DNA of 26,749 bases. Source: a virus. The stretch spans positions 1 to 26,749 of the IMG/VR virus record IMGVR_UViG_3300006920_000196; one strand, 5' to 3'. The translations under genes were made by a program, and so were the position numbers. Positions within the stretch are counted from its first letter, which is position 1; every line of letters starts with the position of its first letter. This document shows positions 17,242-23,017 of the stretch, piece after piece. The notes under the pieces are model-generated. The model was not told the origin of the DNA and searched no databases. It saw nothing but the letters and a program-made list of their open reading frames with translations.

Positions 17242-17963
17242 TGGGTAAGTTTAAGAAAATGATGGAAGTGACATCCAACGTAGGTGGATACAGTGCTGAT
17301 GAAGGAGAACCAGACACAGGTTTTATCAGAGGTGATAAAGAAAGAGTATTGGGTGGATTAGCTGGAAAACCTGAACCTTGGTTTGATAGAGGTGGTTACA
17401 AGCAGGTTGAATTTCCTAAAGCTGACTACATATATGGTAAAGGTGAAGAAGAGGATTATGCTGTAATAAAGACTGCTTATGTATCTCAGATAAACAAAGA
17501 CTTCGAAGCACATTTTGATAGTTGGGAAAATTGGATAGCTGATGAAGACTTCCAACCACAAAATACTGAAAAACTAAACGACTCAAAATATAGGAAGGTT
17601 ATGAATAACTTATTATTAGAAAGGATAGACTACTTAGATTTAGCAACAACTTTGGTAAAACAATATGGACTAAAATCTAAGGTAAAGTTTGGTAGTGGAA
17701 AAGATATGGGAGAGTATGTACCTGAAACCGATACTGTAACTCTAAGAAGGTCTTACCCAAATGTAAAAGAGTTTCTGATGACTATACTACACGAAATAGG
17801 ACATGCACTTGATGCTAAAAGATTAGGAGTCAGAAAGTATATAAAGAAGTATACACAAGCTGGAACAATGGCTACATATCAAGGATTAGACCCGCATGAT
17901 GATAATAAATGGGAAGAGAAGGCTGAAAGGTTTGCTAGAAAAGAATTATCAAAATGGTTGTAA
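17241..17963 (+). CDS. Zinc metallopeptidase-like protein (HExxH)
   Basis: This 240-residue protein has a clear zincin site, ILHEIGHALDAKRLG. H184, E185 and H188 form HExxH. A following KWEEKAERFARKEL (about residues 223-236) matches an ExxAxxFA pattern in which E225 could be the third zinc ligand. The first about 100 residues are acidic and Gly-rich with no recognised domain (GDKERVLGGLAGKPEPWFDR). Neither a signal peptide nor a membrane segment is seen. It is the last gene of the tail operon and overlaps the preceding stop. It may process a virion protein, act on the host surface as a virion component, or have decayed to a structural role. The metal site is seen; the substrate is unknown. 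Confidence 0.8.
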   Translation: MGKFKKMMEVTSNVGGYSADEGEPDTGFIRGDKERVLGGLAGKPEPWFDRGGYKQVEFPKADYIYGKGEEEDYAVIKTAYVSQINKDFEAHFDSWENWIADEDFQPQNTEKLNDSKYRKVMNNLLLERIDYLDLATTLVKQYGLKSKVKFGSGKDMGEYVPETDTVTLRRSYPNVKEFLMTILHEIGHALDAKRLGVRKYIKKYTQAGTMATYQGLDPHDDNKWEEKAERFARKELSKWL

Positions 17964-18161
17964 ATAAATTCGTATAATACTTTTTTTCTGTATATATATT
18001 ACTATGTTAACATACAATTAGGTTTTAAAAAATTCTATTAGGTTTTTTAATAAGAAATCTTTGCCCTGTTTTTTAAAACTTTAATTAAATATTAACTAAT
18101 AAGCAATAAGCAATTAACTAATAAGCTTAAGCTATTAAGCTATTAAATAAGTTTTAAATAT
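17964..18161 (+). repeat. Non-coding AT-rich junction with clustered short direct repeats
   Basis: This 198-base gap separates the structural and DNA-metabolism genes. It holds ATTAGGTTTT twice (18017-18026 and 18037-18046, 20 bases apart) and ATTAACTAATAAGC twice (18091-18104 and 18113-18126, 22 bases apart). It also holds a tandem AAGCTATT pair (18129-18136 and 18137-18144) and the palindrome TAAGCTTA (18122-18129). A T-run at 17981-17987 has no convincing hairpin before it. No tRNA, ORF of note or TATTTATA motif is seen. The repeats could be protein-binding iterons near an origin or promoter, or simple AT-rich slippage products. Confidence 0.7.
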
Positions 18162-18515
18162 ATGAAATCAAGAAGTGCCAAGAATAAAGGTAAGAGACTT
18201 CAGAATAACGTAAGAGATCTTTTACTAGAAACATTCAATCAGTTAGAGCCCGATGATGTTCGTTCAGCTATAATGGGTGAACAAGGAGAAGATATCAAAT
18301 TATCTCCAGCGGCTAGAAAACTAATCCCTTACTCATTCGAATGTAAAAATCAAGAAGCATTAAATATATGGTCATCCCTACAACAAGCTGAAGAAAATAG
18401 TGGTGATTACGATCCTGTCTTGATATTTAAAAGAAACAGAAGTAAAACTTATGCAGTTATCAACATAGAAAAATTTATAGAACTAATCAATGAAAATAAT
18501 AAATCTTCTCAATAG
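18162..18515 (+). CDS. PD-(D/E)xK nuclease-like protein
   Basis: This 117-residue protein shows the nuclease core. An N-terminal helix with KGKRLQNNVRDLLLETF includes E23. D44 lies in GEDIKLSPAARK, and E60-x-K62 lies in SFECKNQE. A helix with SLQQAEENS follows, supplying the Q often seen in this fold. Such small phage proteins are related to resolvase or endonuclease families of the PD-(D/E)xK superfamily. The primase gene overlaps its last 26 bases, so it belongs to the replication-recombination set. No Shine-Dalgarno is evident before the ATG at 18162. The next in-frame Met (residue 38) would remove the first helix, so 18162 is kept. Branched-DNA cleavage is a reasonable inference, not shown. 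Confidence 0.7.
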   Translation: MKSRSAKNKGKRLQNNVRDLLLETFNQLEPDDVRSAIMGEQGEDIKLSPAARKLIPYSFECKNQEALNIWSSLQQAEENSGDYDPVLIFKRNRSKTYAVINIEKFIELINENNKSSQ

Positions 18516-19431
18516 AGTTATAGGAAATCACGGTAGACGACTCAAGAAATCAAATGAGTATATGTTTTGGTCACCATTCATCTCACATCACAAACCTAAA
18601 CTCCAAATAAACACACAAACACAGAAATGGCATTGTTGGGTATCCAATCAAGGTGGTCACAATCTATTTCAGTTATTTAAGAAGTTAAAAGCTAGTAGAG
18701 AACAATTTGATGAACTATCAGACATAGTAGGAAAGCCCAAATCACTATCATCAAAATATGAGAAAAACAAGCAAAAAGATATAGTAAGATTGCCGAATGA
18801 ATTTAAACCACTTTGGAAAGATGATGTTAGTATTATAAAAAAACATGCTATGGCTTATCTAAATAGTAGAGGCATTAAAATAATTGATATCATAAGATAT
18901 GGTATGGGTTATTGTGAGGAAGGTTTATATGCTAATAGGATAATCGTACCATCTTACAGTTCAGATGGAGATTTAAATTACTTTGTTGGTAGAGATATCT
19001 ATGGTGGCGGCTTTAAATATAAGAATCCACCTGTATCTAAGGATGTTATAGGATTTGATTTATTTATTAATTGGAATGAACCGATTGTATTATGTGAGGG
19101 AGTATTTGATGCTATAGCAATCAGAAGAAACGCTATCCCTCTTTTTGGTAAAACCATACCAAAATCATTAATGAAAAAAATATACGAAAAACAAGTTAAA
19201 CAGATATATATATTATTAGATAGTGATGCTATTTTAGATTCGATAAAAATGACAGATAATCTAATGAAGAATGGTATCAATGTTTATTACGTTAATCTTT
19301 CAGAGGAAGATCCTTCTGATATGGGATTTAAAAAAGTTATTAATCTTATAAAAGAAACCGAACAAACTTCTTTCTCTGATTTGATGAGGATGAAACTACA
19401 TGGCAAAACAAAAAAATATATGGAAATTTAA
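18490..19431 (+). CDS. TOPRIM DNA primase (gp61-like) with degenerate zinc-binding site
   Basis: This 313-residue protein has an N-terminal zinc-ribbon-like part (FISHHKPKLQI, then QKWHCWVSNQGGHNLFQLF, about residues 30-62) followed by a TOPRIM domain. E203 lies in VLCEGVFDA and D244/D246 lie in YILLDSDA, the metal-binding acidic set of DnaG-type primases. It would make RNA primers for lagging-strand synthesis with a phage helicase not present in this window. In related primases the ribbon has two Cys pairs. Here the first pair positions read S28-P-F-I31 and the second C49-W-V-S52, leaving one Cys. The gene overlaps the nuclease gene by 26 bases and the next gene by 32, with no strong ribosome site, so translation is probably coupled. 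Confidence 0.85.
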   Translation: MKIINLLNRVIGNHGRRLKKSNEYMFWSPFISHHKPKLQINTQTQKWHCWVSNQGGHNLFQLFKKLKASREQFDELSDIVGKPKSLSSKYEKNKQKDIVRLPNEFKPLWKDDVSIIKKHAMAYLNSRGIKIIDIIRYGMGYCEEGLYANRIIVPSYSSDGDLNYFVGRDIYGGGFKYKNPPVSKDVIGFDLFINWNEPIVLCEGVFDAIAIRRNAIPLFGKTIPKSLMKKIYEKQVKQIYILLDSDAILDSIKMTDNLMKNGINVYYVNLSEEDPSDMGFKKVINLIKETEQTSFSDLMRMKLHGKTKKYMEI

Positions 19432-19621
19432 TGATGAGGAATGGAAAATCCACATTACTGATGTCGAGCTTTTTGAACAGACAAAGAAAAAATTTGATTT
19501 GGGAAATTCTGTCACTATTTATTATGAAAGTGGCAGTTTATCCGAAGAAACATCTTGGGATATAATAGTACCAAATAGCAAAATTAATAAAGTCAAAAAA
19601 TTCATAAAGGATAATACTTGA
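19400..19621 (+). CDS. Small conserved-looking protein between primase and gp47-gp46
   Basis: This 73-residue protein starts MAKQKNIWKFNDEEWKIHI. It has alternating strands and helices ending with VPNSKINKVKKFIKD. Its ATG lies inside the primase 3' end (32-base overlap) with GAGG about 10 bases upstream. Its TGA overlaps the TTG start of the next gene (TTGA at 19618-19621). The tight packing on both sides supports it as real. No known fold is recognised. A role in the replication or recombination complex is suggested only by position. Confidence 0.7.
   Translation: MAKQKNIWKFNDEEWKIHITDVELFEQTKKKFDLGNSVTIYYESGSLSEETSWDIIVPNSKINKVKKFIKDNT
19606..19620 (+). promoter_or_regulatory. Ribosome binding site and TTG start of the gp47-gp46 fusion
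   Basis: AAAGG (19606-19610) is followed after 7 bases by TTG (19618-19620), which overlaps the TGA stop (19619-19621) of the gene before. No in-frame ATG occurs until about residue 68, beyond the first metal-binding motif, so TTG is the only start that keeps the nuclease domain whole. Confidence 0.75.
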
Positions 19622-22600
19622 TTAAAGAAAATGTTGTAAAAGTACCTTTTCGTAAATTAAAGCACATTCATCATATATCTGATATCCAAATCAGAAATTT
19701 AAAGCGACATAAAGAATATGAAGAAGTCTTTGAGCGTACATACGAAGAAGTAAAAAAACATAAAGATAATGCCGTAGTCTATATCGGTGGTGATATAGCT
19801 CATTCAAAAACCGAAATGTCGCCTGAATTAGTCGATCAGCTTTCTCGTTTATTTAAGAATCTTTCTGATATCTGTCCTACGATATTAATCGCAGGTAATC
19901 ACGATTGTAACTTAAATAACATATCGAGAATGGATGTTCTTACTCCTATAGTAAACAACTTACAGCACCCCAATTTACATTATTTAAAGAATAGTGGTGT
20001 GTATAAGTGCGCCGATGTAAAGTTTGTCGTATGGGATGTGTGGGAAAAAGAAGACGATTATATTGAGGCTAAAGATGTTGAAGGTGATACTAAAGTAGTT
20101 CTGTTTCATGGAACAGTTGATAAGTCAGAAACGGACTTGGGATTCAAACTGCCATCTGATGTAAATATATCCAAGTTCAAAGGTTACGATATGGGATTGC
20201 TAGGTGACATCCACAAAAGACAGCATCTCAATAAAGAGGAAACCATTTCTTATTGCGGTTCATTGGTTCAACAGAATCATGGAGAGGGATTAAGTCATGG
20301 TTATTTATTGTGGGATGTTCCTAAGAGAACTTCTGAGTACATAGAAGTACCGAATGACTACGGCTATTATACGATAAACATAGATGATGGTAAGGTACCT
20401 GATTGTCCTGATATACCACAAAAGGCTAGATTAAGAGTTAGAGTAGCTAACACCACACCATCACAACTAAAGAAAGCTATGAGTCTTATTCATAGTAAAT
20501 ATGGAATCAAAGAAGTATCTGTTACAAAGACAGACTCTATATACTCTACAGATAAGGTTAGAGGACAACACATAGCAGTTGGTAACATAAGAGATGCTGA
20601 TTATCAGTTCAACCTAATAGATGAATACCTAAAAACAAATCACTTCGTAGATGATGCTACTCTGATTGATATCAAAAAGATAAACGAAGAGTTAAATGGT
20701 AGATTACCTGAAGATGATGTGAATAGAGGTGTGAACTGGCAAGTCAAGAAGTTAGAGTTTGATAATATGTTTTCTTATGGGGAGGGTAACATAGTTGACT
20801 TTACTAAACTAAATGGTATTGTTGGTTTGTTTGCTCCAAATGCTCAAGGTAAATCTTCTTTATTAGATACTCTTTCTTTCTGTCTATTCGATAGGTCTTC
20901 AAGAGCTTACAAAGCAATCAATGTTCTTAACAATAAAAAGGATTGGTTTAGTTGTAAAGCTACATTAGAGGTTGAGGGTGTAGAATACTTTATAGAAAGA
21001 AATGCTAAAAAACAATCAAATGGTCATGTTAAGGTCAATGTAGATTTCTATACTTATGATGATGCTAATGAAAAAGTATCTTTAAATGGTGACCAACGAA
21101 GAACTACAGATGTAAATATCCGTAAGTTAATAGGAACTTATGATGACTTTATAATGACAGCACTTTCTCTACAAACAAACTCAACTGTATTTATTGATAA
21201 GACACAAAAAGAAAGAAAAGACTTACTTGCACAATTTATGGGTATTGGTGTATTTGACCAACTTTATAATTTAGCTAGTGATGAGATACACGATGTCCAA
21301 TCTCTACTAAAATCTTTTAGAGATAATAACTACGATACAGATTTAGCTCAGATAAAAGAAAGTCTAACTGATTTTAGAAAAGAGTCAAGAGAGTTAACTG
21401 CAACTAAAAAAGAAATGGTTGCTGATAAAAAGAAGTCTGATAGAAAGATTATAAGTCTTACTAAGAAACTCAAAAAGGTTGATGATACTGTTGGTAGCTT
21501 AGATGAATTAGAAGAAAGAAAATCTTCTCTTAATAATAGTCTAGCTTCTACAGATGAAAAGTTTGGTAAACTTAAAACACTTTCTGAACAACACAAGGTT
21601 GAAGAAACTGAACTAACTGAAAAGATAAATATCTTTAAAGAAAATGAAGTAGATAAAAAGTTTGCTCAGTTTGAACAATATAGTTTAGAAAAATCAAATC
21701 ATCAGATAGAGATAGACAAACTAAAGATTGAAGTTCAACATAAGTTAGAAAAGATTGAAAAGCTAGGTAACTTAGAACACGATCCTAATTGTGATTATTG
21801 TATGAGTAATCCTTTTACATTGGATGCTATAGAGACAAGAGAAAAACTGAATGAAGATAAAACTTTAGCAGATACTTTTCTAAAGAAGTCATCTGAATTA
21901 GAAACTATTATAAATGGTTTATCTCACATTACAGCACATAAAGAACAGATGGATTCTTGTATAAGTGATTTTAATTTATTGACTTCCAATATTAGTAAAG
22001 TAGATAGTGAACAGAAACTAACTACAGAAAAGAAAAAGAATCTTATAAGTCAATTAGCTATTATTGAAGATAAGATTAATCTTTATCATGAACAAGAAAA
22101 GGATATTTTGTTTAACAAAGACTTACACAACTCTATTGATGCTGAACAAAATGATTCTGATAGATTAGAGAATGATATAGAAGAGTTAGATAAAAAGTTA
22201 CAATCTGTAAATGGTGAAATAAAAGTATTAGAAACTAATCGTAGAAACATAATGTCTAATATCAAAAAGGTAGAGGAATTAGAAGGTAAGTATGCTGCTT
22301 ATCAATATTATATGGATGCTATCAAGAGAGATGGTATACCTTACGAACTAATATCTAAAGCTCTACCGACTATCGAAGGTGCCGTAAATGATATACTTGC
22401 ACAAATTGTAGACTTTTCTATGATATTAGAAATGGATGGTAAGAATATAAATTGTTACATAGTGTATGATGATGATAATGTATGGCCTCTTGAATTAAGT
22501 AGCGGCATGGAACGATTTATCTCCTCTCTAGCTATGCGTGTGGGATTGATAAATGTTTCTAACTTACCAGCTGCTAACTTCTTAGCAATCGATGAAGGTT

Positions 22601-22773
22601 GGGGAACTATGGATTCAGACAATTTAAACTCAGTTTATAATCTGTTTCAGTATTTAAAAACTCAGTTTCAATTTACAATGATTGTTTCTCATATAGATTC
22701 TATGAGAGATGCTGTGGATACTTTATTAGAAATTAAGAAAGAAGATAAGTTTTCTAACGTATCTTTTGACTAG
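19618..22773 (+). CDS. gp47-gp46: Fused Mre11-Rad50 type recombination nuclease/ATPase (gp47-gp46)
   Basis: This 1051-residue protein joins both subunits of the T4 gp47/gp46 (SbcD/SbcC) complex. The N-terminal phosphoesterase shows D22 in HISDIQIR, GGD59IAH, GN94H95D, H164 in LFHG and D197-I-H199. Rad50 parts follow: Walker A APNAQGKSS (about residues 406-414, K412), a long coiled coil interrupted by a zinc hook C725-D-Y-C728, and the second coil. Then come the signature LSSGMER (960-966), Walker B LAIDEG (989-994) and an H-loop VSHIDS. The complex resects DNA ends for recombination-dependent replication. The usual DxH motif reads D22-I-Q24. The start is TTG. In T4 these are two genes, 339 and 560 residues long. 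The 3' end overlaps the convergent gene by 20 bases. Confidence 0.95.
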   Translation: MIKENVVKVPFRKLKHIHHISDIQIRNLKRHKEYEEVFERTYEEVKKHKDNAVVYIGGDIAHSKTEMSPELVDQLSRLFKNLSDICPTILIAGNHDCNLNNISRMDVLTPIVNNLQHPNLHYLKNSGVYKCADVKFVVWDVWEKEDDYIEAKDVEGDTKVVLFHGTVDKSETDLGFKLPSDVNISKFKGYDMGLLGDIHKRQHLNKEETISYCGSLVQQNHGEGLSHGYLLWDVPKRTSEYIEVPNDYGYYTINIDDGKVPDCPDIPQKARLRVRVANTTPSQLKKAMSLIHSKYGIKEVSVTKTDSIYSTDKVRGQHIAVGNIRDADYQFNLIDEYLKTNHFVDDATLIDIKKINEELNGRLPEDDVNRGVNWQVKKLEFDNMFSYGEGNIVDFTKLNGIVGLFAPNAQGKSSLLDTLSFCLFDRSSRAYKAINVLNNKKDWFSCKATLEVEGVEYFIERNAKKQSNGHVKVNVDFYTYDDANEKVSLNGDQRRTTDVNIRKLIGTYDDFIMTALSLQTNSTVFIDKTQKERKDLLAQFMGIGVFDQLYNLASDEIHDVQSLLKSFRDNNYDTDLAQIKESLTDFRKESRELTATKKEMVADKKKSDRKIISLTKKLKKVDDTVGSLDELEERKSSLNNSLASTDEKFGKLKTLSEQHKVEETELTEKINIFKENEVDKKFAQFEQYSLEKSNHQIEIDKLKIEVQHKLEKIEKLGNLEHDPNCDYCMSNPFTLDAIETREKLNEDKTLADTFLKKSSELETIINGLSHITAHKEQMDSCISDFNLLTSNISKVDSEQKLTTEKKKNLISQLAIIEDKINLYHEQEKDILFNKDLHNSIDAEQNDSDRLENDIEELDKKLQSVNGEIKVLETNRRNIMSNIKKVEELEGKYAAYQYYMDAIKRDGIPYELISKALPTIEGAVNDILAQIVDFSMILEMDGKNINCYIVYDDDNVWPLELSSGMERFISSLAMRVGLINVSNLPAANFLAIDEGWGTMDSDNLNSVYNLFQYLKTQFQFTMIVSHIDSMRDAVDTLLEIKKEDKFSNVSFD

Positions 22774-22924
22774 ACAATAAGTTCTTAGGTTTTTCTCCCC
22801 CTCGTTTAAGTCTTAGTATATGCTGATTAAGTACAGCACTCATAGTAGTGCTTTCTTCTTTAGCATATACTCTAAACCAATCCATTAGGTTTTCTTCTAT
22901 AGTAAAAGAATATTTCTTTTTCAT
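22754..22924 (-). CDS. Small ribbon-helix-helix (Arc/CopG-like) DNA-binding protein
   Basis: This 56-residue protein is the only minus-strand gene in the window. MKKKYSFTIEE gives the N-terminal beta strand. NLMDWFRVYAKEES is helix A and TTMSAVLNQHILRLKR is helix B, the ribbon-helix-helix plan of dimeric repressors. A basic tail follows. An ATG at 22939 would add five residues, but it lies inside the GGAG-containing region that serves the ATG at 22924 (spacing 9), so 22924 is preferred. A TATTTATT motif (minus strand, 22960-22953) lies upstream, back to back with that of the fibre gene. The gene probably regulates phage or host transcription. It overlaps the gp47-gp46 end by 20 bases, tail to tail. 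Confidence 0.75.
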   Translation of the reverse strand: MKKKYSFTIEENLMDWFRVYAKEESTTMSAVLNQHILRLKRGGEKPKNLLSSQKIR

Positions 22925-22952
22925 ACCGATAATCTCCATATTTTGTACATAT

Positions 22953-22960
22953 AATAAATA
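22953..22960 (-). promoter_or_regulatory. Candidate promoter motif for the ribbon-helix-helix gene
   Basis: On the minus strand the bases read TATTTATT followed by ATATG. This is 28 bases before the ATG at 22924, measured from the end of the motif at 22953. It is the same word family as the + strand motifs and appears in the sense direction of this lone reversed gene, which supports an orientation-specific role. Confidence 0.4.
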
Positions 22961-22980
22961 TTAAAATAATTAAGTTATGA

Positions 22981-22988
22981 TATTTATT
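22981..22988 (+). promoter_or_regulatory. Candidate promoter motif for the fibre gene
   Basis: TATTTATT followed by AATGA lies 37 bases before the ATG at 23018, with AGGAA between them. It is back to back with the minus-strand copy, 20 bases apart, making a divergent control region that the small DNA-binding protein could also occupy. Confidence 0.4.
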
Positions 22989-23017
22989 AATGATATCAAA
23001 ATATAGGAAAATCATTA

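Noticed and set aside
17981-17987. T-run after the metallopeptidase gene as a terminator
   Set aside because: No stable GC-containing hairpin precedes it; only short AT pairings are possible.
17964-18161. CRISPR array or tRNA in the repeat-rich gap
   Set aside because: The repeats are only 8-14 bases with no uniform spacers, and no cloverleaf or GTTC-type T-loop is seen.
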